From contig NZ_JAAGLT010000002.1 of the NCBI RefSeq assembly GCF_010548275.1, forward strand, positions 310,001 through 374,000: a stretch of DNA of 64,000 bases, read 5' to 3'. The notes under the pieces are model-generated. The model ran no database searches. It worked only from the letters and a program-made list of their open reading frames with translations, and was not told the origin of the DNA. Shown in pieces: positions 1 through 8,622 of this stretch (within the stretch, counting starts at the first letter, position 1; each line of letters opens with the position of its first letter). The translations under genes were made by a program, and so were the position numbers. The stretch comes from Streptomyces sp. SID12488. Lineage in GTDB: Bacteria; Actinomycetota; Actinomycetes; Streptomycetales; Streptomycetaceae.

Positions 1-493
1 CGTCCCAGGCCTCGAACCGCTCCACCTCGGTGAACCCCAGCTTCGCCGCGAGGCGCATCGAGCCGACGTTGGCGGTCTGGGTGGTGAGCACCACCGGCTC
101 GCCGGGAAGGGCGCCGGTGAGCCAGTCGAGTGCCGCCACGCATGCCTCGGCGGCGTACCCGGATCCCCACGACCGCGGCAGGAACAGGTAGCCGAGATCG
201 ACCTTTCCTGCGGCAGCCGGGCGACGGTGGCCCGTTGCTCTCCGGAGCAGGATCTGGCCGATCATCGCCCCGTCGAGCTCAACGACGAAACTTCCGGGCT
301 GCCGCCCGGGCACCTCGGGCATCTCGCGCTCCAGCTCGTCACGCGGCTGGGGGCCGCCGAGGTAGGTGTGCACCTCCGGCGAGGCGTACAGCTCGATGAA
401 CGCCGCACGGTCCCGGGTCTCGGACTCACGGAGCACAAGCCTCTCGGTTTTGATCGGGGCAGGTGGCCAGGCGACGGCTCCGAGCTCAGTCAT
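1..493 (-). CDS. GNAT family N-acetyltransferase (C-terminus cut by window edge)
   Basis: Reading the minus strand from the ATG at 493 gives an open frame to the window edge (about 164 residues). It begins MTELGAVAWPPAP and runs through a TERLVLRE segment typical of RimJ/RimL-like acetyltransferases. The acetyl-CoA region is recognisable as LGYLFLPRSWGSGYAAEAC followed by ANVGSMRLAAKLGFTEVERF, the usual end of a GNAT fold. Such enzymes move an acetyl group from acetyl-CoA to an amine; the substrate cannot be told from sequence. The last 10-20 residues and the stop lie outside the window. There is no obvious operon partner; an IS relic follows upstream of its start. Confidence 0.85.
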   Translation of the reverse strand, partial: MTELGAVAWPPAPIKTERLVLRESETRDRAAFIELYASPEVHTYLGGPQPRDELEREMPEVPGRQPGSFVVELDGAMIGQILLRRATGHRRPAAAGKVDLGYLFLPRSWGSGYAAEACVAALDWLTGALPGEPVVLTTQTANVGSMRLAAKLGFTEVERFEAWD

Positions 494-594
494 ACCGGCC
501 AGCCAATCAGCAGGCTCGGCAGCGATCAAGACTCGCGGACCGGCCAACCCACCCTGCCCGGTCCCGTCCTTCTTCTCTCCCATCCCCTCTGACG

Positions 595-1150
595 CTGGCC
601 TGATTGGCCTGCTCGGTGTCGAGTTGGCGGTCGTCCCAGCAGTCCAGGACGGCCTCGGCAAGGGCGTCGAGCATGCCGTGGGTGCGGATGGTCTTGATGT
701 CGTGCACTGTGCCGGGCAAGGCGGGCGAGGCGCCGCCCAGCGGGCGGCCGAACGGGTCCCTGAGCACTTGGACGTTCATGCGGTGCTTACGGTTCTTGTG
801 GTGCTTGCCGGAGTGGAAGGGTCGGCCGGCGGCGATCCGGTCGCCGGGCAGCAGGGTGCCCTCCAGGGTGACGAACGCGGTGGTCGTCGCACGCTCGACG
901 GTTGCCGGAGGGTGGGAGTCGGCGCGGCCGGCAGGTCCAGAGCCTCGTGGATGTGGCGGAAGACCGTGGTCACGCCGATACCGAAGAAAGGGGCGAGCCG
1001 GGTGTAGGGGCGCCGCAGTGCAGGTGGGCCAGTACGAGCAGGACCTGGCGACGCGCGGACGGACTCCGCCAACTGGTGCCGACCTGACGGCGATGATCGG
1101 CCGGCTGTCGGGTCAGCAAGCGCAGGCGCGAGCGGAATCTCAGCACGCAT
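595..1150 (-). pseudogene. Transposase relic (IS5-like, DDE_Tnp_4 type), frameshifted and truncated
   Basis: Pieces of one transposase are spread over two minus-strand frames. An N-terminal piece (RRQVLLVLAHLHCG) is followed, after a frameshift near 1010, by an HTH-like stretch FFGIGVTTVFRHIHEALDL. A further frame change near 900 gives ATTTAFVTLEGTLLPGDRIA, then HSGKHHKNRKHRMNVQVL and DPFGRPLGGASPALPGTVHD, which look like the catalytic DDE core of IS5-group transposases with internal losses. The match stops at LAEAVLDCW near 640; the remaining catalytic half is absent. No terminal inverted repeats are evident. It is a dead insertion sequence; the family assignment is from memory of similar Streptomyces transposases. 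Confidence 0.7.
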
Positions 1151-1214
1151 GAGTCCCCGCCGGAAGAAGGCCGGCGGGGACTCATATGTGCAAAGGCGTT
1201 CGTGAGGTGTGCGG

Positions 1215-2644
<1,430 letters not shown>

Positions 2645-3763
2645 ATGAAGCCGACCATCTGTCTCTGCATGATCGTAAAGAACGAATCGGCTGTAATTGA
2701 GCGGTGTATCGCCTCGGTGCGCGACATCGTCGACACCTGGATTATCTCCGACACGGGCTCGACAGATGGCACTCAGGATCTGATTAGAAAAGCCTTCGAC
2801 GGTGTCCCCGGCGAGCTGCATGAAGACGCCTGGGTTGACTTCGGGGTCAATCGCACACTCAACATCGAACGCGCCCGCGGGAAAGCTGACTACCTGCTTC
2901 TGATGGACGCCGACATGACCATTCGGCAAGAAGGGCCATTGCCTTCGTTGTCCTGCGCGTCCTATATGATCCCGCACGCCGGAAGTCTCGCCTACCGGAT
3001 CAAGCGTCTCGTCCGCGGTGATTTGCACTGGCGCTACGAAGGCGTGACACACGAGTACCTGACCGCCGACGAGGAGCACGAACAGGAGAACCTCGACGCC
3101 CTCGTGATCGAGCACTTCGCCGACGGCGGCTCCCGGCACGACAAGTTCGAACGAGACATGGCCCTGCTGAGCGCGGAGCTCGAGCGCGATCCCACAAACG
3201 CGCGCAGCACGTTCTACCTGGCCCAGACCATGCGTGACATGGGTCGCACTGAAGAGGCGATCGCCCTTTACGAACGGCGTGCGGAGATGGGTGGCTGGGG
3301 AGAGGAGGTCTATTACTCACTCCTGCAGGCAGGAGTCCTCAAAGATGAGTCCGGTGACTGGCCGGGAGCCATGGACACCCTCTCGCGGGCATGGGAGCAA
3401 CGGCCGCAGCGCCTTGAGGCATGCTTCGAATTGGTCTCACGGCTGCGAAAGCGTGGAAACTATCGTGCCGGGCATGCCTTCGCGTGTGCGGGGATCAATC
3501 GCACAGAGCCCGACGATATTCTCTTCACTCACCCATGGGTCTACAAGTGGGGGATGCTCTTCGAGTATTCCGTCGTTTCTTACTGGGCAGGGGATATTCA
3601 AGGCTCCCTCGAAGCGTGTGACCGTCTCCTGGCCATGCCTGACCTGCCGGAAGCCCACCGTCTGCAAACACTGAAGAATCGCGATTTTGCCGTCGCCCGT
3701 CAAGCCGAAGAGTCGGGCAGCGTCGAGGGGGGAGCGTCCCAGAAATCCGGGGCCAAAATTTAG
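2645..3763 (+). CDS. Family 2 glycosyltransferase with C-terminal TPR-like region
   Basis: 372 residues from ATG 2645. The N-terminal half is a GT-A fold: ICLCMIVKNESAVIERCI is the classic GT2 opening, SDTGSTDGT follows, and MDAD at 87-90 is the metal-binding DxD motif. This lineage transfers a sugar from a nucleotide-sugar to an acceptor in the cytoplasm. Residues from about 180 on are helical repeats (ARSTFYLAQTMRDMGRTEEA, ALYERRAEMG) like TPRs, which often hold protein or peptide acceptors. No membrane segment or signal is seen. Codons such as AGA, AAA, ATT and GTA are frequent, unlike the neighbours, suggesting acquired DNA. No strong Shine-Dalgarno precedes 2645; in-frame starts exist at 2555 and 2609. 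The acceptor is unknown; the divergent collagen-like protein is a candidate. Confidence 0.8.
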   Translation: MKPTICLCMIVKNESAVIERCIASVRDIVDTWIISDTGSTDGTQDLIRKAFDGVPGELHEDAWVDFGVNRTLNIERARGKADYLLLMDADMTIRQEGPLPSLSCASYMIPHAGSLAYRIKRLVRGDLHWRYEGVTHEYLTADEEHEQENLDALVIEHFADGGSRHDKFERDMALLSAELERDPTNARSTFYLAQTMRDMGRTEEAIALYERRAEMGGWGEEVYYSLLQAGVLKDESGDWPGAMDTLSRAWEQRPQRLEACFELVSRLRKRGNYRAGHAFACAGINRTEPDDILFTHPWVYKWGMLFEYSVVSYWAGDIQGSLEACDRLLAMPDLPEAHRLQTLKNRDFAVARQAEESGSVEGGASQKSGAKI

Positions 3764-3856
3764 ACGCGGCCACGTCGCGCCACTCACGCTGGAACCCAAG
3801 CACCCCGGTCGGGTACAAGTCGCGTACATGGTCGGGCTTTCGGCTGTGACAGCGGT

Positions 3857-4270
3857 TTACTCGGTATCGAGTTGGTGGTCGGCCCAGACATAGGTTTCGG
3901 GGAGCAACTCGGTGATGCGGACGGTTCGGAGGCGGTTGCCTTCGCCGACGATGACCTTGAGGGTGGGGAAGTAGTCGAGCAGGACCTGACGGCATCGGCC
4001 GCAAGGTGGGACAACCCCGCGGTCCCGGTCGCCCACCGCGACGATCGTGTCCAAGTCGTAGGCGCCCTGGGCTGCTGCCGTGCCGATGACGACCAGTTCG
4101 GCGCAGGGGCCTCCGGTGAAGTGGTAGGCGTTCACCGCTGTGACGATCCGGCCGTCCTGAGTACGGGCCGCGGCTGCCATGGTGTGGTTGTCACCCCGGC
4201 ATCGAGTGCGCGCTGTGTGCGCCGCGGCCTGGATGAGTTCGTGGTCGACGGGGTGGGGCTGCGTGCTCAT
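3857..4270 (-). CDS. Cytidine deaminase-family protein (blasticidin-S-deaminase-like)
   Basis: 137 residues. Both zinc motifs of the cytidine deaminase superfamily are present: C56-A-E58 (GGPCAELVVIG), with Glu58 as the proton shuttle, and P-C90-G-R-C93-R-Q. The enzyme should deaminate a cytidine or cytosine-containing nucleoside to the uridine form. The length fits the short homotetrameric class that includes blasticidin-S deaminase; the substrate cannot be settled from sequence. ATG 4270 is preceded by a GGCAGAGAG purine stretch. It ends YVWADHQLDTE. A close copy of its last 28 bases occurs inside the transposase relic at 612-639. No operon partner is seen. Confidence 0.85.
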   Translation of the reverse strand: MSTQPHPVDHELIQAAAHTARTRCRGDNHTMAAAARTQDGRIVTAVNAYHFTGGPCAELVVIGTAAAQGAYDLDTIVAVGDRDRGVVPPCGRCRQVLLDYFPTLKVIVGEGNRLRTVRITELLPETYVWADHQLDTE

Positions 4271-4594
4271 CTCTCTGCCTTTGTCAGGTTTCGGACACCC
4301 CAAGTCCTCGGCTACCGGCGGACGTTGAGAGGGGCGCCTCAGTGCTGAGGCCGCCCCACGGGCCGTCGAGCCGTCGAGCCGTGGTGGTGGGTGGGGGGTG
4401 AGTGGCGGTGACGAGCGCGGTGGTGCTGCCGGCGTAGACGATCTCGCCGGTCGTGCAGACCACGGGCTACGGACACCACGGACGCCACGGTCACTGCGGC
4501 GACGGCCGGAGCGGTCCAGCCATGTCCCAGCGCCCAGCCGGTGCGGCTGCGGCTGCCGCGCACCCTTGCCCGGCGGTCCCTGCGGTCCCCTCGC
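4271..4594. other. Non-coding or decayed stretch
   Basis: About 320 bases upstream of the deaminase. Frames here are open only because of GC bias. A hydrophobic minus-strand run (GWTAPAVAAVTVASVVSVA) looks like a membrane helix but has no convincing start or partner. I cannot assign a gene; it may be a scrap of a membrane protein. Confidence 0.35.
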
Positions 4595-4780
4595 CACCCG
4601 TGAACCGGCTCAGGTGTGGGACCTCTCACCACCGGAGGTTTCCCGCCATCTCGCCGTCCTGTGCCGCAACGGACCTGCTCGCGGCCCGCCGACGCGGTCG
4701 TCAAGTCCGCTGCACCGTCAGTCCGCCCGACCTGACGGTGCTGGGAACCGACCTGCCGGCGGCTGTACTGCGCTGCGGAG
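4595..4780 (+). pseudogene. ArsR-family regulator relic (C-terminal part)
   Basis: One frame reads QVWDLSPPEVSRHLAVLCR, the winged-helix recognition region of Streptomyces ArsR-like repressors. The next frame continues LLAARRRGRQVRCTV and then LTVLGTDLPAAVLR, the normal wing and C-terminus. A frameshift near 4670 separates them, the N-terminal half is missing, and the expected stop after AAVLR is changed to a Cys codon. It is a non-functional remnant, recognised from memory of the family. Confidence 0.6.
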
Positions 4781-4786
4781 CTTCGG

Positions 4787-5023
4787 TCACTCGGTCGTCG
4801 TCGGGTCGGTCTTGTCCGACGTGGGCCCCTCCGGAGTGCCTTCCTGTGCGCCCTCCTCCTCGGCGCGCTTCTCCTGCAACTTGCGCACCAGCTCCCGCTT
4901 CTGGGCCTGCGGATCCGTCCCGCTGCCCGTCTGCTTGCCCCGGCCGCCACCCCGCAGGGCGCCCTTGCCCAGGTTGCTGCGGGTGCCGCCGACTCCGAGC
5001 ATGTTTCCGCCACCTCGTGCCAT
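4787..5023 (-). CDS. Small basic/acidic protein, DUF6243-like
   Basis: 78 residues. The N-terminus ARGGGNMLGVGGTRSNLGKG is the conserved signature I associate with the DUF6243 family of streptomycetes. The tail is a charged helix (RELVRKLQEKRAEEE) ending in Thr-rich residues. There is no signal peptide or membrane segment and the function is unknown. It starts at ATG 5023 and is transcribed away from the TetR gene at 5124. A 16-bp perfect palindrome lies between the two starts, so the TetR protein is a likely regulator. Confidence 0.75.
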   Translation of the reverse strand: MARGGGNMLGVGGTRSNLGKGALRGGGRGKQTGSGTDPQAQKRELVRKLQEKRAEEEGAQEGTPEGPTSDKTDPTTTE

Positions 5024-5043
5024 GACCCATCTCCTTCGGTTCT

Positions 5044-5059
5044 GACGATACGTATCGTC
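5044..5059. promoter_or_regulatory. Perfect 16-bp palindrome, likely TetR operator
   Basis: GACGATACGTATCGTC is its own reverse complement. It lies 21 bases upstream of the 5023 start and 65 bases before the TetR start at 5124. Position and symmetry fit an operator for the adjacent TetR regulator. Confidence 0.65.
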
Positions 5060-5123
5060 TCGTTCGTTACGATCTCACCCTGAGGCGAGACGCTCCGTCT
5101 TGTCAACCTGATAAATTGCCGAA

Positions 5124-5795
5124 ATGGTCCAGAAGCCCACCCCAGCCAAACCCGCCCCAGTCAAACCCGGCCCCGACTCCACCCGCCGCAGCGAGAAGTC
5201 CCGCCGTGCCATCTATGGCGCGGCGCTCGCGCTCGTCGGTGAGGTCGGGTACCAGAAGACGACCATCGAGGGCATCGCCGCCCGGGCCGGTGTCGGGAAG
5301 CAGACCATCTACCGGTGGTGGGCCTCCAAAGGGGACGTGCTCATGGAGGCCTTCGTCGATCTGAGCGAGCAGGCCGCCGAAGCCGCTCAGCCCGGGCGAC
5401 AGTACGCCATCCCGGATACTGGTGATCTCACCGCCGACCTCAAGGTCGTACTGCGCGCCACCGTCGACGAACTGCTCGACCCCGCGTTCGAGGTTCCCTC
5501 CCGCGCCCTTGCCGCCGAAGGCCTTGTCAACGAGGAGCTCGGCCGCAGGTTCGTCGCCCGCCTGCTCGAACCCTCCCTCCAGCTCTATGTCGAGCGACTG
5601 CGCGCCGCCCAGGGCGCGGGGGAGGTCCGGGCCGACGTCGACCCCCGAATCGCCCTCGAACTCTTCGTCTCGCCGCTCGCCCAGCGCTGGCTCCAGCGCA
5701 CCGGACCGATCTCGTACGAGTACACGGACACCCTTGTCGACTACGCCCTGGGCGGGATCGCCGCACCCGGCAACGGCAGGAGCCGGAATGGCTGA
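5124..5795 (+). CDS. TetR family transcriptional regulator
   Basis: 223 residues. After a Pro/Lys-rich leader of about 20 residues comes a TetR_N helix-turn-helix domain (about 22-75): SRRAIYGAALALVGEVGY, TTIEGIAARAGVGKQTIYRWW, SKGDVLMEAF. The C-terminal half (about 80-215) is a ligand-binding helical domain resembling TetR_C_11-type regulators. It should bind DNA as a dimer and release it on binding an unknown small molecule. It is divergent from the DUF6243-like gene with a perfect palindrome in between, so it probably represses itself and that neighbour. The leader is unusually proline-rich; the start at 5124 is the first ATG in frame. Confidence 0.9.
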   Translation: MVQKPTPAKPAPVKPGPDSTRRSEKSRRAIYGAALALVGEVGYQKTTIEGIAARAGVGKQTIYRWWASKGDVLMEAFVDLSEQAAEAAQPGRQYAIPDTGDLTADLKVVLRATVDELLDPAFEVPSRALAAEGLVNEELGRRFVARLLEPSLQLYVERLRAAQGAGEVRADVDPRIALELFVSPLAQRWLQRTGPISYEYTDTLVDYALGGIAAPGNGRSRNG

Positions 5796-5960
5796 AAGTA
5801 GTGGGTGGTAAATCCTGCTAATCAGTCTGAAAACGGTTGATCACGCTCTCCGTACGCCTCGTCCCCCCTACCCCGGATGTCGGCTCCGGCCTCCCACACC
5901 GCAGGATGGTGGGAGCATGGAGCAGGCTGTCCGCACAACAGCAGCGAGGCGAGGCGATAC

Positions 5961-6710
5961 ATGAGCGCGGAGTTCGGCGGTAGTACGACGGGCTGGCAGG
6001 GCAGGATCTCCCAGTGGCTGCGCGGAGGCCGTGCGAATGCCCGGGAGGACGCCGCCACCGCCGCCGAGAGCGGGCGCCGTGAGGAACTGCTGCTCGCCGC
6101 CGCCCGTGCCGGACTGCCCCTCGCGCCCGCCGCGCACCCCTCCGCCTACCGGTGTTCCTGTGACCGCGTCGGCTGTCCCACGCCCGCCCGGCACCCGATC
6201 TCCTTCGCCTGGCACACGCAGTCCACCACCGACCGCGCCCAGATCGAGCGCTGGGCCAAGCACCAGCCGCAGGCCAACTTCATCACCGCGACCGGCATAG
6301 TCCACGACGTCCTCGACGTGCCCCTCGAAGCGGGCCGCGAGGCGCTGGAGCGACTGCTCGGGGCCGGGATCGAGGTCGGGCCCGTCGCGGAGAGCGACGA
6401 CGGACGGCTCCTGTTCTTCACCCTCACGCGCGGCACCCCCGACGACGAGGACGAGTGGTGGCCCTGCGAACTGGACTGCCACCCCGAGACCATGGACGAG
6501 CATCCGGGCCTGCGTTGGCACTGCCGGGGGTCCTATGTCCTCGTACCGCCCGCCCGGTTGCCCGGTGAGCAGGGCGTCTACTGGGTGCGTGGACCGGAGT
6601 TCACTCTCCCCGACCCGCTCAGCCTGCTCGAAGTCCTCACCGACGCCTGTGCCCGGTACGCCGGCGAGGAACCCGACCACGCCACCGCGGCCTGGCCCCA
6701 CCGCAACTGA
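5961..6710 (+). CDS. Bifunctional DNA primase/polymerase-like (Prim-Pol) protein
   Basis: 249 residues from ATG 5961, behind a GAGGCGAGG purine stretch. It resembles the Streptomyces family annotated as bifunctional DNA primase/polymerase N-terminal domain. Cys-rich RCSCDRVGCPTPARHP (about residues 62-77) and HTQSTTDRAQIERWAK (about 82-97) are the usual start of the fold. Residues EWWPCELDCHPETMDEHPGL and the later RCHCRGSYVLVPPA-like segment (actual WHCRGSYVLVPPA) follow. The helicase half of phage-type Prim-Pol proteins is absent, and the clear catalytic DxD is not obvious, so it may not be an active primase. It stands alone between a TetR gene and the efe operon. Confidence 0.7.
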   Translation: MSAEFGGSTTGWQGRISQWLRGGRANAREDAATAAESGRREELLLAAARAGLPLAPAAHPSAYRCSCDRVGCPTPARHPISFAWHTQSTTDRAQIERWAKHQPQANFITATGIVHDVLDVPLEAGREALERLLGAGIEVGPVAESDDGRLLFFTLTRGTPDDEDEWWPCELDCHPETMDEHPGLRWHCRGSYVLVPPARLPGEQGVYWVRGPEFTLPDPLSLLEVLTDACARYAGEEPDHATAAWPHRN

Positions 6711-6744
6711 ACTGCTGCCCGACAAGCCGGAGCTGCAACCGGAG

Positions 6745-7785
6745 TTACTCGCCCTGCGCCGCCGTCAGACCCTGGATGCGGTTCAGGAACTTCACACTCT
6801 GGTTCGCGGCACCCTTCCCCGGGTCGAGCACCACCTGGTTCGACACGAACTCCAGTGTCAGCGACTGCTTGATCTCGCCCGTCGTCAGCGCCAGCACACT
6901 GTCGCTCTGCGCCGGGATCGACGTGCCCTGCGCGGCCGTCTGCTTCTCGTAGTGGTGCGTGGCGAAGAAGACCAGCGCGCCGCCGTCCGCCGTCCGCAGG
7001 CCCAGCGGGGCGAAGTCGCCCTTGCCGAGCGGCTCGTCGATGTACTGGGTGACGAGCCCGGGCTTGATGGCGCTCTTCCTGCGCTGCTCCACCCAGCCGC
7101 TAGTGTGCACCCCGGGCGCGAAGACGTCACCGCCGGCCTTCAGGTACGTCGCGTAGTCCGCGCTCAAGTCCTTGGGGGCGACGGCCAGTTCGGCCGAGTT
7201 GGGCGTCACCGGCTCCGCGAGGCCGTCCTTGTCCGTCTTGAACACCGGTACGTCGTCCGGGGCGAGCAGCGTCAGATACGCCACCGCCCACGGCTCGGCC
7301 ACGTTGCTGCGCGTGAACACCATCAGCCAGCGCGCCTCGTTGCCCTTGTTGGCGTCGGCGTTCGCGACGAACCAGCGCGGCCAGCCCGCCTTCTTCGGGA
7401 TCGTGAACCTGGTGTCCGTGAACTCCAGCGGTGCGTACGACGGGTTGCCGGCCGGGCTGACCTCGTGACCCGCGTCCAGCCGGGCCGCGTCGATCGCACC
7501 GAGGGCGCCGGTGACGTAGTCGGCGTCCAGGGCACGGTCGTACGCCCTGTCCGCCTTGTTGTACGCGGCGGTGAAGTCCTTCAGCGCCTCGGCGGCCTCC
7601 GTCGGGGTCGCCGCCGGGAGCACCTCGCGCTCGCCGTGCACCACGACACAGCCGCTCGCGGCCAGGGACAAGACGGTCATCGAGGCCGCTGCGAGGCCGC
7701 TCCGCTCAAGAAGACCCCGGGGCCTACGAGTCCTACGAGGCGTTTGTGGACTCCGAGGGCTGCGACCCCTGCTCACCGTGCTCAT
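6745..7785 (-). CDS. Putative lipoprotein, last gene of the efe operon
   Basis: 346 residues. An Arg/Pro-rich N-terminus leads into a hydrophobic stretch ending in the lipobox LAASGC (Cys at about 46), so the protein should be lipid-anchored outside the membrane. The rest is soluble with many Trp, Tyr and charged residues (PKKAGWPRWFVANADANKG, DFAPLGLRTADGGALVFFAT) and resembles uncharacterised actinobacterial lipoproteins. I recognise no catalytic motif. The ATG at 7785 lies within the end of efeU, a 53-base overlap in another frame; a GTG at 7776 or a later ATG at 7680 are alternatives, though 7680 would remove most of the signal peptide. The context suggests a role at the iron-uptake complex, which is inference. 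Confidence 0.75.
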   Translation of the reverse strand: MSTVSRGRSPRSPQTPRRTRRPRGLLERSGLAAASMTVLSLAASGCVVVHGEREVLPAATPTEAAEALKDFTAAYNKADRAYDRALDADYVTGALGAIDAARLDAGHEVSPAGNPSYAPLEFTDTRFTIPKKAGWPRWFVANADANKGNEARWLMVFTRSNVAEPWAVAYLTLLAPDDVPVFKTDKDGLAEPVTPNSAELAVAPKDLSADYATYLKAGGDVFAPGVHTSGWVEQRRKSAIKPGLVTQYIDEPLGKGDFAPLGLRTADGGALVFFATHHYEKQTAAQGTSIPAQSDSVLALTTGEIKQSLTLEFVSNQVVLDPGKGAANQSVKFLNRIQGLTAAQGE

Positions 7786-8617
7786 CAGCTGGCTTCACCT
7801 TCCCCTTCCCGGAGGCGAACCCTACCGGGGCCAGGAAGAGCGCGAGCGTCGGGACCAGGTACAGCGCCCACACCGTGACCTGGAGGACGGTCGGATCCGG
7901 CTGGAAGTTGAGGACGCCCTTGAGGAGCGTGCCGTACCAGCTGTCCGGGGGGATCGTCCCGCTGATGTCGAAGGCCTTGTTCGTCAGGCCGGGCACCCAG
8001 TCAGCCTCCTGGAGGTCGTGGAAGCCGTACGCGAGGACGCCCGCCGCGACCACCACCAGCATGCCGCCGGTCCAGGTGAAGAACCTGGACAGGTTGATGC
8101 GCAGGGCGCCCCGGTAGAACAGGTAGCCGAGCAGGATCGCCGTCGCGATGCCCAACAGCACGCCGATCAGAGGGCCTTCGGTACCGTCGCTGGACGCCCG
8201 CACCGACGCCCACACGAACAGCGCGGTCTCCAGGCCTTCCCGGCCCACCGCCAGGAACGCCGTCGCGACCAGCGCGCCCGTGCCCATCTGGAGAGCCGCG
8301 TCCAGCTTGCCGTGCAGCTCCGACTTCAGATGCCTGGCCGTGCGCCGCATCCAGAAGACCATCCACGTCACCAGACCCACGGCGACGATCGACAGCGAGC
8401 CGCCGAGCGCCTCCTGCGCCTCGAACGTCAGCTCCTGGGAGCCGAATTCGAGCGCGCAGCCGAAGCCGAGGGCGAGCGTGAGGGCGACCGCGATGCCGAT
8501 CCAGATCGGCTTCAGGGCGTCCCTGCGGTCCGTCTTCACCAGGTAGGCGATGAGGATGCAGACGACGAGACTGGCTTCCAGGCCCTCGCGCAGACCGATC
8601 AGATAGTTCGCGAACAC
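7733..8617 (-). CDS. efeU: EfeU-type iron permease (FTR1 family)
   Basis: 294 residues from GTG 8617, which has an AAGGAGG ribosome site inside the end of efeB, 5 bases after that gene's stop. It is a seven-helix membrane protein of the FTR1/OFeT family. Both iron-carrying REXXE motifs are present: REGLE at 10-14 and REGLE at 126-130. It moves iron across the cytoplasmic membrane after extracellular handling by EfeB and EfeO. The C-terminal tail is charged and cytoplasmic. The upstream neighbours efeB and efeO complete the transporter. The longer in-frame start at 8683 lies inside efeB and is unlikely. Confidence 0.93.
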   Translation of the reverse strand: MFANYLIGLREGLEASLVVCILIAYLVKTDRRDALKPIWIGIAVALTLALGFGCALEFGSQELTFEAQEALGGSLSIVAVGLVTWMVFWMRRTARHLKSELHGKLDAALQMGTGALVATAFLAVGREGLETALFVWASVRASSDGTEGPLIGVLLGIATAILLGYLFYRGALRINLSRFFTWTGGMLVVVAAGVLAYGFHDLQEADWVPGLTNKAFDISGTIPPDSWYGTLLKGVLNFQPDPTVLQVTVWALYLVPTLALFLAPVGFASGKGKVKPADEHGEQGSQPSESTNAS

Positions 8618-8622
8618 GGCGC

